DNA of 64,000 bases from Pezizomycotina sp. ARF18 (lineage: Eukaryota > Ascomycota), in assembly GCA_002224055.1 (NCBI GenBank), contig AZLU01000037.1:55085-119084 (forward strand), given 5' to 3'. The notes beneath the pieces are model-generated. The model ran no database searches. It saw nothing but the letters and a program-made list of their open reading frames with translations, and had not been told where the DNA came from. Made by a program: the position numbers and the translations under genes. Below are positions 21,801 to 35,661 of this stretch, one piece after another (position 1 is the stretch's first letter; every line of letters starts with the position of its first letter).

Positions 21801-24715
21801 CGGATGTAATTGAAGCCGATATCAGATGCCGTTGGTGATTGGGCGTTGGAAGGATGTCGTATGAATGAAATCCGCACGGTAGGTTAGTGGAGAAGGAGGA
21901 GGAGGAGAAGGAGGAGGGGAGGTGATGATGGTGGTGATGATGTCGATGATGTGATGCCCGTTTGGAGGTTTGAAATATTGTTAGTTAGCTCGAGATCAAT
22001 CAGAATAATAAATAAATAAGTTAATAATTAGCTATTTTATTTATTTGTATATACAGAAATATTTAATTGAGGGAGTAGAGCTTTCTTCTGTATATGTTGT
22101 CTCGTAGACCCTCTACTGCACGCTCGAGGGCGAGATATGTATATGTGCCTCGACCGGTGTCCACAAAAAAAAAGAAAAGAAAAAAAAAAAGATCTTCGAA
22201 GATTAGATTCTCTAGATAGATAAGATTAATCAGATTAGGCAACATCAGGTATCAGATGAGATACTCTTCTCCAAGCTCAGATAATAAGACCTCTTTATTA
22301 ATCTCCACTATATGCCAGAGCTTCAGCTTCTCTCCACGCATGGTGAAGCTTCGGATTCGTTCCTAGCTATCCTCATACTCCCCATCCTGCATCAGTCTGC
22401 TCAATCCTCATTTCGCCGATAATCGGCGTTGCGTCTTCGCAGTCGAAGTATCCTCCACCTCAAACGCCGATTTTGGGTAAGGTTTTAGCGACGAATGGCG
22501 CTATCATGGCAGCAATCTCTAAGGCCAGCAAAACCACCACGCTTCGCCAATAGTTTCCGATTATCAAAGATCTAATGCAGAAAAGGGCTACATGCCTGTA
22601 AGTTTGTCCTACCCTTTTTTTCCTTTTCTCGTTTGCTGCATGGGGGTGATAGTTGCAGCTGGTTTTCTAATGCTTCTATTTTCGCTTCGCAGAAGCCGGC
22701 ATTTCCCCGGCGGAAACTTTCTGACGGAAGTTCCCTTCCAATAGCTCTTATTGGCTGAGGGAGAAGGAGTTCAAGCCGCTTCGTTACGATAAGTGCTTCG
22801 GAATCGATGCTATCTTGAAGAAAAGCTCGAAGCGACGAAGGCCACCCCCTCACCCTCGGAAGGCGAAGGAAGTGTGGGATGGCTCCTTTCCTATTCAATA
22901 GCACAACGCGGGATATTAGAAGGGAAACATCATGCTGGCCTGCAGAGATTTTGCGGTGGGGAAAAGGTAAAATATTACACCGCTCAGGCTAGCTAAGGTC
23001 TTCAAGGCTAACAGTGAAAAGAAATATTATTGTCATGATTGATCAATCCTGGTCGTGGCGTTTTCGGAGTTTGTGCGCTGCCCATTTCTAGTTAAAAACA
23101 AAGGGTCCAGTCAAAGTGGGCTGATTTTCACAGCACGATCACGATTGCTTACATGCACCAAAATCGACGAGAGAGCCGGTCCCGACTCCGAGTCATGCCG
23201 AAAATGCTCGACCAATGGGATTAGCGGTATGTTTTCAAGAGTTGACCGACATGCATACGTTCACCAGTTGAGAAATCGACAAAACGCCTTTAGAACGTTT
23301 GCTTTTCGATAATTTGTCGCCAAGACGCCATGCTCAAGGAGCTTCGAACATCTAGACCCTGAGGTAACGCATACTGCACTTGGCCTTATTCCTCCTTGTT
23401 TGATTTTCTTTTCATTCAATTGTTTTTTTCTCGTTCTTCTCAGGTATTACATGGGTAACCACGCGTACGTATATATTCTCTTCTTCATTATGAATATCTT
23501 ATTTTCATATGCTCTTTGGGTTATATTTATTAAAAAAAATACAAAAGAAATCAGGGGAATACATAGAGGAAGGAGAAAATGGAGAAGGTTACCTCAGTTC
23601 CATTGAGAACTCTGATGGTGCTATTGAAATGTAAGGTTTTTTTTTTTTCCTGATACAATCGAGTATCGTGATGCGCAGTTATACTGCTATCTACTCCTCC
23701 GCTATTCAATTAGGTTGAAAGGGGAGAATCGATTTATTAGTCCCCACTTTGCTTACTTGGTTTTTTGTTTTCTATATCCATTCTCCTCCACCTCGTTCGT
23801 TGAAAATAAGACTTTGTGCCCAGCTCTTACAGCAAACTTATTATTTTCCAGAAGGACTGAGCCGAGATATTTTCTTTTCTCTTTCTCGAAGTACAAGCTA
23901 AGGTTTTACGCTCTTCTCCTACTTCTTCCATTACTTCGCAGGGCGAGCACGATTCCAGCAAGTTTAGTCTTTGTATTCATATCTATTTGCATAAGAAGTC
24001 AGAAATCCCACGCATTAACTCAGCGCTTGCAAACAAACGACCGCCCCAATTTCATTTTCTACTCCAGCCGAGGAACGCGAAAGAATCACGACAACACTCA
24101 AGCAGCTATATACGATTGGTGTGGCGAGCCTTGGCTATGCAGTGTAGTCTTTCTGCTCGCAGAGTGTTAAGCAAAAGGTTTGATGAACGGCGTTTTCTAG
24201 TCTACGATCACATCTAGACCTTGGTATGATGTTGTTCCCTTCTTGAATCCTCAAAGCTCACATGTTTAACTCCGTTGCCCGATCGAAACAATAGCACCGT
24301 TCCTGAATTAAAGCGCGTTGCGTGCTTAGTTTCACTGCGCTATAGCCGAACTAGCGCTAACTTATTCAGGCGGTGGATCCACAAAACTAGGCTGTGGAAC
24401 AAAGTTTCACTTGCATATTCTTTCTCAGGGCGAATGTTCTTGCTTCTTTTGGCCGTTTACAGATACTTCTACGAAAAAAAGGCGCTTAGACTTTTAGGGA
24501 CGAGCTATGGACCCTTATCTAGGCCAAAACGATATCTGAAAGCTATCTTTTTCTTCGTAAGCGATATTGGGCGTTAGCTGCTTTTCCCAATCTACTCACT
24601 AACTGTATTCTTTTTCAAGCAGATCATATCTTTTTTCGTTACTCGCATCCAGGGTTCCATACTGACGATTCGTCAGGGATTTCCTACATGGCATATGCTG
24701 CGTCACCTAGAGGAC
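21801..24715. other. intergenic, low complexity at left end
   Basis: A GGA/GAT-rich microsatellite lies at about 21892-21955 and an A-rich block at 22166-22190. From 22.3 to 24.7 kb, open frames on both strands show no domain or splice structure. No gene is supported. Confidence 0.45.
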
Positions 24716-24937
24716 TAGTTGGGCTCTAAGCTCACGCTAAGCTCTTTAGCCTAGAGATAATCTCCAGCTATTTATATTAAATTAAGAGAACATCTCGATT
24801 ATAAAAAAAAAATAAGTTCGAGAACATTTTTTTTAAATTTTGTGAAGAGTATCTCCAATATAAATAAGAGATGTTCTTCGATTTTAAATTAGAGAAGATC
24901 TCTACTTTTATAAGATACCACAGTGGATAGCCCACTA
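24716..24937. mobile_element. small AT-rich foldback element (MITE-like)
   Basis: The ends are inverted: CTAGTTGGGCT at 24715-24725 matches the reverse complement of the right end (CTAGTGGGCT, read from 24938), with TA at both borders. Internally, AGAACATCTC near 24787 pairs with GAGATGTTCT near 24868, and TAGAGAT/ATCTCTA words recur near the two ends. The interior is AT-rich without an open frame. The size of about 222 bp and the structure fit a non-autonomous TA-targeting element, much decayed. Confidence 0.45.
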
Positions 24938-26712
24938 GCTTTGGAGTTTATCGTAAACCTCCGATACTCCCGATGTAGCACCGTCGCGACCGCTCGTTGT
25001 CGCTCAAAAAACCTCAGACAATTGCGGATTTTTGGCCTCACTATTATCTTGTCGCCAATTGTTGGCCAATTCGTGAGAACTTTCGAAACTGGGATTGGAT
25101 TATCCTTGATTGCATTCTCCAAGTTATCGGCGAATGCCGTTTAGCGACGCGCGCGAAACTTTAAAATGCTGATGATCGATTCATTTGCTTGCCGCTGTGA
25201 AATTTGAAACACCGAGGTTCATTGGACGACGCTCACCTTGAAGTGCTGCTGAGACGACTTTTGATATAAATACCTCAGCATCAAAGTCAAACTCTCCTTG
25301 ATCATACATATATGGGCTTTTTTTTTAAAAAAAAAAAAAAAAAATTGTGCAAGCTCCACTTTCGGCGTTCTCTAGCCGTCTCGCTCATCATCGATGCGGG
25401 ACCGTTGATCCTATAAATGAATATTTTATCGTTTGGGAGCTCAGGACGGCTCCACTTTGGCGTTTTAGCCTTTGTCTAGATGCCGTGGTTGCATTCTAGG
25501 TCGTGCCTACGAATTGTTCCGCGTTCAGTCTCTCTGAGGGCTTTAGTGATACTTGGCGTACGGTCCAATGAAATGGAGTCGCTGGGCATGCAGATGTATT
25601 TCCCATTATCCGAAGTTCCCGATGGAATATAAAGTTTTTTATATCAATATCCACTCTTAAAGAGGGAAACGGAGGTACCAAACGGCCAGCCTCAAGCATG
25701 TTTGGCGCATGCAAGGCAAACAAGACAAGCGGAAGCTTCGAAGAGCTGCAGATACACACAGAGATCATGCCAGGGAGCGGGACATTCGGTTCCATTAAAA
25801 GCTCCACCTTCAACACGAGCTAACTCGAAATTTTGCAGCCACTTCAACTGTTACATGCATATCGAAGAGGCTAAAAAAAAAAAAAAAAAAAAAAAAAAGA
25901 AGAGGGACTACTGAAGTATTTCTTCTATCAGGCCAGATAAAGAGGTCCGTGCGAGTCTATCTCGACCTAATCGCTTCGATTCACGGACCGTTTTTTCATA
26001 AAGGAAAACACGCCCGAAGAATTCTAACACAGACCGATTGAATGCCTTGCTGTCGATTGCTCAAACGGTGTTTTAAGATGTTGGTTATTGCCTTTTCCTG
26101 GGCGTATTAGCGGCGTCCTCTAAAATATGCGTTTTGGCAGCGCCTCACAACATTGCTCTCCCTCTCCCTTTTTTTTTTTTTTTTTTTTTTTTTTGATCAG
26201 CAGGAGAGAAGTGCGAGCTATCGCCACTCTGATTGGCTTTCGAAGGGTCAGATTGTAATATCCAGGTCGAGCTAACGGGACGACTTCGTTACTTTCCGTT
26301 TGGTCCAGCTCCCGCTGGTTGGTGTCACCTTGTTTCCGTGCGAACCAACATTCCCAGACCAGATGCGGGACAAAATTATCCCCCCAATGAAAATTTAGCC
26401 ACGTTATCAAATGGCGACGCCCACGATTCTTCAAATTTGCACTGCTTTCCCTCTGCTTTTTAGCTAACTGAAATCATATTAGTCGTCGAAACTAACGTCG
26501 AAGCTAGCAAATGGCGAAACATCACACCATAGAAATCTTCGCAGCTAACCCGAAGCAAGATCTCAGGTGAAGTCCTCGAACAATCAAATAACTTCTGTTA
26601 GTGGCTTTTATTTGAGTAGTGGGCGATAACAATCCTGCAAGACGAATCGTTCTAGACTCGATTGAATCCTTCACGGGAAACAGAACGAAAAAGCGATCAA
26701 AGTTTAGGAAGG

Positions 26713-26743
<31 letters not shown>

Positions 26744-29700
26744 ATCTTATGCAAATTGCACAACGAAACACGTATTCGCCAGAGCAGTAGACACGCCCTA
26801 TATTTTCAAATTTAGATCGCGAGGTTATGCACGACCTACGCTATTTTTCTGCACGCAATACAGGTTTCTGTAACGAATTGCAGCTGCACAAACCTGTTTT
26901 CGTACTGTTTGAAGCCGGAACGAATCTGCGATCTATCCGCTTGAGAACTAAAAAAAAAAAACGACGGCGACGAAAAGTAGATATCGCTCTAGATAATCAT
27001 TTCTTAAATGATATATCTTCGCTCCCTAATTAAAGGTAAAAATAAACTCGAGTGCTGGCGCACCGAGTGACTGAGTTTCCTCGCGCGCTCGGCGGGTTCA
27101 CTGAGTATGAGCAAACTATAAGGACCAAGACTGATCCTTTCGAAGGAACCCCTCTGGGTCTCGGTTACATCAGTGCAATGAGGATTCATTCCTCGTTGCA
27201 CTCCAACTCATAGATCCCATGACCCGGGGATTTGGTCACCTCTAACAATTCATTGGTAAAAAAAAAAAGCTCTATATCCCCTTACATTTCGAGCTCGAGC
27301 GAGTAAGTTGTTGCTCTTTGCGTTGGCGTTCTTCCATATATCAATTTGTGTTGGCTTTGCATTTTTTTTTTTTTTTTTTTTTTTGGAAACCATAGAATCG
27401 ATAGCTCGACAATCTGATCGCACTTATTAATAAACCTGACTGTTTCCCATCTTACAGTCTGACTTCTAGCATCGTGTTTCCACTTCCAAGTCCTCACGTT
27501 TTACTGCGCTTTCGCGTGGGTCCGCTGCAAAATCTTATACGGATTAATCCTTTCAAAACATCAGCTGACTCCGTTATCACGAAAAATCCATAAGATCGGT
27601 AAACATCCAATCGCTACCGCCATACAATCCAGCTCATATAAGATATATCACGTCAGCCAACTGTCCAAGTACTCATACGGTGAATTTCTACCCCTCATTT
27701 CTTTCTAGTTACGCCTCTACCTTTCTATCTCCGAAGGAAATTTCTAAGGCTATCTCTGATCTTCAGAATCTATTCTGAAGAGGCTAATGAGATAATACAT
27801 TTTTAGCATGATTTGTGCCACCCGTCCGATAGTCTCGGCATTGTTCGCGCCTGTTAGAAAAAAAAAGGGGGGAAGCAAAGTAATCGAGACCTACGATCCT
27901 CAAAGGCACGGCTGTGTCGTTCCTTCGAATCGGCCAATCTATATGCACGCGAGCGCATCGGTTCGGTAAGATGTACCAATTATATTAATCGGCTATTGAA
28001 GGCACGTCTCCTGATTCTTCGTTAAGGATTCGAGTGGAGACGACATGGGATTCAGAACGATTCCTATTACTACATCATGACGAGATACGCCCTTATTCTC
28101 CCGTTGATATGCTCTTTATCACGAAAAAATCTTTTATTAACTAATTCGTTCTTTTCTTCATTTCAGAGATATGGACGGTCGAGCTCAAAACCTCATTTGC
28201 CCGGATCGAGTCTCGGCAATACGCGCCCGCTACGTGAATTCAATCGGAACACAGGCAATACCACGAAAACGTCTCCGACTTTCTTTTCCCATCTTTTTTT
28301 CTTATAAATTATAATGTGAGACGCAATGCAGGCGTCGGGGGTGTCAAATATTGGCTTTAGCTAGTCCGATAGGTCTTTGGACTTTCCATTTGTTTTTTTT
28401 TCCTTTTTTTTTTTTTTTTCAAACTTGCAGTAGTTTCAATGCACTGCACGGTCACTTGGTTTTTGGTGACGCAGGCTGAGGGCAAAGCAACATACTTCGC
28501 ATCCACTTCCCTGCGGCAATTCGCTCAAAGAGACGAACCGAGCGCAACGAGCTTGGCAAATAGGTGCCCTGACGCCTTCTTCTTTCACCTTGTACCTTAC
28601 TGGTGGCCGCTTTAGTCACGTGATATACGATCAGGTTTCGTCCTCGAGGTCCAAGATGGGTTGGCATTGCACGGATCCTACGGATCCTCAGGTTCCCTCG
28701 AGGAGTTTTTTTTATTATTTCTTAACAGTGTTTTAATGCAAGAATCTCGGAGCAGCTTTACGTCATAGCACGTTATCCTATTTCGAGTTTCGTTAGGTAA
28801 ATTCTTACAGGAAGTCCGGTTAACTGCGTTTGTACTGATCTAATCTTGAGTCGAGCTCGAAATGTTCCATAAGCGACTTATACGATGGCATTTACCGCGC
28901 GATTCGCTCGAAAGCCGCGACAAGCGATAAACGTCTGTTGCTCCGCCTCATTCGGCAATTCGATCCGGTTAAGAATACGCAGATCTCGATCCGATTTATT
29001 GGATAGCAAAACTGCGGGGATAGAGCTTTCGGTATTTACGTGTTTTCTGGAGGAAATAGCTATACAGATTATGTATCGCTAAAGGTAAACTCGAAAAAGA
29101 ACGTTGAGCGAGCCACGAGAGGGAGGCAACAACACTGGCTGAGGAAATGATTCGTACCTGGATTTTTTCAGGTTTGCTGTCAGATACGAAGATGTCTACG
29201 GAAATCTGAACACGGTATGGTCTTGTCCAGTACATTGGAGAGTGTTATGAGGATTGGTCTCGCGGGGACGTATGATAAGGCGCTGAGTTGCTGCGTCAAC
29301 TCAGAATGGCAATCATTCGAATCGGGGGGTGATAGACAGCAATCCCCAGCGTTTACGAACGTCGATCTTCGGGCGTCATAAATAGTAAGGTGGAGCAGCA
29401 TCTTTGCAAATGCGTTACGGCGCGCAGTAGTAAGCAATAAACTTGAACGTACACGTCTAGTCCTCGAATTGCTAACTTAGGTTCGTTTTCTCTCAGTTCT
29501 GGTGCGAGAACCTACTTTGAAAAAGCCTCTCTACGTATATGAGACACGGATTCCTCGGCGGTTGTTCGAGAGACACGTTTCACTCATGCGGATAAGCTAA
29601 GGGACGCGTTTGTTTCTTAGTTATCAAAGCGGGCTTTATGGAGAAGGCTGGACGTCATATTGCGTCCCGGAGACTATCTTTCAAAACTGACGATTGGGGA

Positions 29701-30787
29701 AAGTTCGTCGGCAACTCGCACGGCCTCATAATTACGGTTCTGTAAGTTATATATCCACAACTCAACACTATTCCCGCTTGGCAGTAGCATGTAGATACAG
29801 TGTACATGCATAAAGTCGAGGCAAAATATTTGAACCCAGTGCGATTTATCGATTACCATCTTGCGGCTACTTGTGTAAGATTCTAATAATATCAATAGGC
29901 TCTATTTGCTCGAGGTTGAGATGGAATCCGGCGCACAATTTCCACTTTCAGAATGTCAATCTTCAAGATTGAAATGCGCGTTTCAGCACGGATTACATGA
30001 GAGAGACGCGGCCCGCGTATGGAAGAGCTTCCATTGATTCTCCATGGTCCCTTATTTTCAAATATTCGAGCGACGATTTTCCTGCAACTGTATCCAGTAA
30101 GGCGACGTGTTTATTACGTGGCCTACCTCGTCCCATCAGTTTCAAGCTGTGGGGACGATGTTCACAGACGGACTATGAAGAGAATACGGCCGTCCTTCTC
30201 AATTCTACACAGAGCGTTATCAGACTACCTAACCGTGGACAGCTCACATGGCAAAATTCCAACTATTGCACGCTACTACCAACCTTGAGGGTTGAAATCG
30301 TTAATAGTATGGGCTTTATAATAGAAATTAGCGGGGTTTGTCGCTTTAATATCCTCTACCAGATATATCTCTCATATCATCAATTCGTATAGGTACTGAC
30401 ATATCCTTTGTGTCGACAGGAACCACAGTACCGCTGGAATTAGAAGTCAATATGCCAATGAATTTGGACTGGAATCAAACCTTGGCTATAGCTTAGATGC
30501 AACTTACCATGTCTGGAATTCTGGGAAGATCACAATTGTTCGAACACCTACATTCCTGTCCAGATTTGGAATATTAACAGAAAGAAAACCAAATTTTCGT
30601 CTCAGCAAGATAGGTATATCTATTGGCATTCAATCCTAAGTTTTTATCATTTTCCTTTCTATTACGAATGAACAAGGATGTCAACGCAATACATCGAGCA
30701 TATCACGAATAATATATTCAACAGCGAAAGTAACCGCTTGTCTAAAAACTTAGCCCTTTTTCGGTGTTTTTACCAAAGGCCAGAGTG
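24938..30787. other. gene-poor intergenic stretch
   Basis: Poly-A or poly-T tracts near 25327-25344, 25874-25898, 26169-26194, 26715-26740, 27361-27384 and 28402-28420 are spaced through the region. A minus-strand open frame at 25496-25816 reads somewhat like protein (ending SERLNAEQFVGTT) but has no clear family. No other coding signal is seen. Confidence 0.4.
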
Positions 30788-31198
30788 TTATGGTAACGAT
30801 CCATACGTCTGTCTCGGATTGCAGGCTAGGTAATATCTGCTACGAAGGATGCCTAAGAACATACTAAGAGAAGAAAACATTCTGCGAACACATACGACGA
30901 GTCTTGGATTGGAAGTAGAATGATGCACCCCCAGACCGTGGACGACCTCGCCCAAATTAATACAGGATTTATGGCAGACGTTGATGTTGCGTGTGCCACG
31001 GTAATGAGAAAAGCGAAACCGGAGAGGACTGAAAATTATTTGAAGCATAAAATTTAAATGCGGACCACTTACAAACAACGCAGGGTACCTCGAGAGAACA
31101 GACACTCTTGATCCGGTTAATAGGATCCAAGTAGCGCTTCCGTAACTTATTATAACAAACGAAATCGATGCAATAGCAAATCTAAATCCCTTCGACAT
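30788..31198 (-). pseudogene. possible decayed membrane-protein gene
   Basis: An ATG at 31198 (minus) opens a frame with a hydrophobic segment (FAIASISFVIISYGSATWIL). At 31072-31029 there is a textbook 44-bp intron signature (GTAAGT donor, TTTTCAG acceptor). Beyond it, another frame gives a second membrane-like run (LSGFAFLITVAHATSTSAIN, then VWGCIILLPI). The two parts do not join in frame, so one indel or decay is required. Family unknown. Confidence 0.3.
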
Positions 31199-32820
31199 AC
31201 GCTACCATAAGTACATCGACCTGCCAATATTGAAGCTGCACCATAAGCTATAAAGGATTTTTTTTATGCTGAAGATATTGAGAGGAATGTCTGCGTGAGG
31301 AGCAGTGTCGCGTTGTCCCCAAAATGGCATACGTATTTTACACTTTAATCGAATTCCTTTAGAGCAGATTTAGGACGAGTCGAGGAAAAGGGGATATTCT
31401 GGGATCAAATTGCAGGCTATGAAATGGTAGAACTTCAATTGTACAGTAGGATGCTGGTGGGATGCATTAGAACACGCGTGGCCGCGCTCTCTGGCGATCT
31501 AAATTTCTGAGCTTAAATACGCGATAGAGGTAGCTCTGGGCATGGTTTAACGTACCGTGATCAAAAAACACCTTCTGTCGAGGTAGACTATGGCTCTTTC
31601 ATGCGTTTTGGCTTAGCAAAAGGATGCGACTTTCTTTGGATGACCTTCCGTGGGATTTCTAGCGTCACTCTCAGGTATAGGCTGCACCGTGACTTTGGTT
31701 ATTGGACTTGATGGATGTAGCATTCACAATCCTAATAGGAGAAAACATTTCTTTCTTAATTATGGGTCCAAGCATATTTGAAGCTAGAAGCTGGAATTCT
31801 TGCTAACTTTCAACCCACAGGAAAGATACATCATTACTATTCTCAAGCACGAACCGTCCTCCGCGATACGCTCTGTTCACCCGGTCCGCTCTTCTTCGAA
31901 CTGCGATAACTTTAGTTCGACGAAAAGTTCTGCGATGCTATTTCGGAAACGCTAAAAGATTACTTTTTCTAAACCAAGTGTTTAGCAGCGCTTCCTTCAA
32001 GGATTCATAATGCACAATTTACAACAGGTTTCCGGAAGCTCGTTTGCTCTTCATTACGAAGATTACAACCTACAAAGTGATAGGTCACTGCGCAACGGAG
32101 CACCGAGGTATGGGAGATATTTCAACACACCGAGAATTAAAATGCCACTGGCATTTGCAGGATTTTGGCAAAACTTCGCTTCCTGAGATTTTCGGAAGTA
32201 GCTGAAATGGCTACTGGCCTTGCTCAATGTGCGACATTTCTGGAAAACCTTTTCTCCAGCGTCTCTTTCGTCAACCATGCAGAGTATCATCCTGCATAAC
32301 CAATAAAAGAATTGCTATCACTCGAAGAATTCCCTATAGATTAGTTGGTTCTTTAATTAAGGACATGAATACTACAAATCGATTCATGAAGATCCGTCAA
32401 CCCAGCTAGGATAGGTAAAGAGACTGTACATGCGCTAATCATATCAAAACAATATTGAACCCTCCTACGTCTCCAAAAATACGCCTACTATCCTGCCTAT
32501 TAATGTGTTTCCGCTTCCTACTTCATTCGCGGGGTTGCAGCTGGCTCAGCTCGTGGAACGAATGCGATATTTCAAAATTCTCGAGAAAAAAGCTTATTAC
32601 TACTTGACAGACATGTTTATTCGTCATATCACATAGCGCTCCGATAATTTCCAGTCATCTCTTCCTTGGCGACACTCTCAGGCGTCTCTTTCCTCGAACA
32701 ACAACATTGCAATGCAAAATTCAGTTTCTGTTACACACGTACGTACCTAAGTACTTAACCACGCTAGCTCAAATTGTATCATATAGAGCCCTGCTTGCGC
32801 ATTTACGCGGTTTGAAAAGC
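31199..32820. other. intergenic
   Basis: No open frame with domain-like content and no repeat structure was noticed. Confidence 0.4.
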
Positions 32821-33240
32821 TCACGTCGATATCTGTAGAATCCGCAAAATCCGTACCGCCTTCAACTCCAACATTTGACGGGACTGCTGGACATTCCCTG
32901 AAAAGCTTATCATGTCAAAAACAGTGACTAACCCGGTGCTGCCATCACACAAGAGTGTGATGTAGCCATATTCATCATTCATCACGATAACGTGATAGTT
33001 CAGTGTTCGATCGCGTTCAAAATCAAAGCAAGCAAAAAATTCACTATTATGCAGAAAACCTTCTTCTGATGAGTAGCCTGTACGAGGCTGATTGTTAAGG
33101 ACCACTCAAGCAACTCCAGGCACGGTTTATCAGCAAAACCTGGTTCAAGAATATTTCCTTCGAACGTAAAAATCACAAAAAACAATCACCAATTCCTCGA
33201 CGATACTTGAACCAAGCTTCTATATCTCTTTTCAGCTAAC
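32821..33240 (-). pseudogene. possible decayed gene fragment
   Basis: Three consecutive minus-strand frames read like one broken protein: EAWFKYRRGIGDCF (about 33230-33180), then EGNILEPGFADKPCLELLEW, then an open frame of about 94 codons (33105-32821) including FFACFDFERDRTLNYHVIVM and DGSTGLVTVFDMISFSGN, ending at TGA 32821. The composition is more protein-like than neighbouring random frames. No start, no splice structure and no family are recognised. Confidence 0.3.
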
Positions 33241-35661
33241 CTTTCGGTCGATTTACAACCCCTTCTTCGCAAACACTGACACAAACCCGAAAGACCATTC
33301 ATGGACACGAAGTCCTAGATCTGATTAGAGATGACCATCCTACCGTACCTATTGGCCTTCGGCAACTTTTCAAAACCTTAAGTACCATTTTCCCTATTGG
33401 TACGCAATCGGGGCACAGGCAATATGTACGAGAGTCCACGCTCCAAACATGCGCCTCCTTGGCTTATTTTCAACCTTTTTTTTGGTCCCTTTTTGAAACC
33501 TTTTCTTTACTTTCTTTTTCTTTTCTTCTAGGGCGGCGTCCTGAAAAGCTGGGAAGAATAAGAATATCGTAATCTTTTTGTATGAGACTCGAGGTGGATT
33601 ATGAGGATGTTAAGCATCGCAACTGACGTCTAGGTCATCGACTTAACTGACACTTCCGCGGTTACGGTGCTTACTTCCTCCGCGCGTCGCCCTTGGCCTC
33701 TGGAAGCCCGTAGCCTACAATTCAGCCTGCCGGTGTAACATCAGGGATTCCAGGTAATGGCGAACCGGAAAATAAGAAAACATTTTTACATGTTATCTTG
33801 CCGGTACGGAGTAACAAACTAGAACTTCCGGTTGCGCGTATTTGCCTTGAGTCGAGCTTATTCGAATATCCGTGATACGAAGCCGAAGGTTCACCCAACG
33901 AACAACACAGATTTTCACAACACTGTTGTGGACGCGCCCGACGAGGCGACAATTTACTTATCCCTAGGGGAAATGCGTTCGTTGCCTTTTCTTACTTCGA
34001 GGAAATATAATTCACTCACCTACGTCCGGAACGTGCAAACAATTATACACGCATTGGGTTCACGACTGGCAAATTCTCTTCGTCCCGGAGGAAACCAAAC
34101 AGCCAAAGAAAGAAAAGCCTTTCCGTTTCTACTCAAAAAATTACTGAATATGCTCGATTACCAGAGTGTTCGAAGTCCAGCCGTTGCAATTCAGAGTCAC
34201 TCGAGGCTATCATGCTCTTCGGTGTACTTTTACCAGCTATGGCCAGTATATGAAGCTCTTGTGCCACAAAGTGTCTAAACGACGAAGTAAAGAAAATAAC
34301 GATGAGCATTTACTGGGCAACAAGACCCAAATATCATGTTTTCGGGTCCTTTGGCGGTGTTAGGCGGCTCTTCGGGATTTTAGGCCACTTCACAACTACA
34401 TATAGAGTGGTGTATGGAGGACCGTTCTTGCTGTCAGGCATTTTTTATTGTCTTCTGCTGCTTGTGCAATGGCACCCTTGACGAGAGGTGGCACGGAGCG
34501 TAGGCTGGGCGTTACAAAGCTCACGGGAATAAGCTATCAGATCCGAGTTTACTGTGTTCCTTGGCTGCAGACATATCAATGCAGCCAAAAGTCCCCAACA
34601 GTTTCCAAAGGGGAGTGTCTATCAGCAGCTAAAGATGAATTAATTAAACGAGCGCCCAAACCGGACGTATGTCACCAAGACTATGGCAAGTCCGAAGTTG
34701 CAAGTTAATAGCGATTTGCGCCGGCGCACGTGGGCAGCGAATCGACGAGCAGAGCGAGACCTGCTTGAGTTAGGAAAATACGCGTATCGAGGGGACAACC
34801 AAATTAGGACGGTGTTGTAGTTGAAGGCTGGTGATGTCACTGAAGCTAGACGATGGTGCTTTGCTTTACTGGCACTTGGCGGAACCCGCGAAGGGGTTTC
34901 AAAACAGAGGTTTGATCAGAGATTACGAAGTAACCTAGGAGAGAAAATTGTGTAATGCAAAATAGATGTCCGACGAGCTCTAGGTTGGTATCTGCCAACC
35001 TTTCATTAGTCTTATAACGACCTCAATGTTCTTATACCAAATTTATTTGTTCATGTTACTTTATCTTCTCTGGAAAAATTTCATCTTCCGTAGTATCACT
35101 ACGGGTTTACGACGAGATAGGCCACGATTTTTGTAATGACGGGAATGACGGACTCTAGTTCTTCACGAACGAAGGCTGCCATCGCCTATCATACACAAGC
35201 AAGACAATACGTTTCCTGTAGCCCTTCTTTTTTTAGGGGCTTATTGCATTTCAATGTATTTTAAAAAGACCAGACTGTATATATTATTTATACCACAATG
35301 CTAACGCTATGTTGAAACTTTGCGCCAAAAACTCCTTTTCCGCTACCATCGCGATAGTTGTGTGCCCTATACTCCAAGCATCCCCAATAATTATTCCTAA
35401 TACAATAATATTAATGCTAGTAGTCCCCTCTCTTCCAAAACTCCAGGCCTCGTTTAATCAAAACAAGCCACGAAGTTAATGATCCCGCAACTTGCTCCAT
35501 GGCGTCCTCAAGGTCATCCTCGACGCCGTACGTCGTACGTTCGTCCTCGCCGCCGTCATTTTACTCTCTTTTTTCAAACCCAGTCAGCATTTAAACAAAA
35601 TCCGAAGTCACATAACAACAGCGTTACTTACTATTATTCAGTATACTTTTCCCCACGGTCC
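33241..35661. other. intergenic
   Basis: Overlapping open frames at 33722-34363 occur on both strands and show no domain. This is the downstream side of the minus-strand gene beginning at 37451. Confidence 0.4.

Noticed and set aside
25496-25816. 106-codon minus-strand frame with partly protein-like text
   Set aside because: No domain could be matched, there are no splice signals or good start context, and neighbouring frames are random.
21801-35661. Intact retrotransposon or transposase gene
   Set aside because: I looked for reverse-transcriptase, integrase and DDE motifs in all frames of the longer ORFs and saw none.
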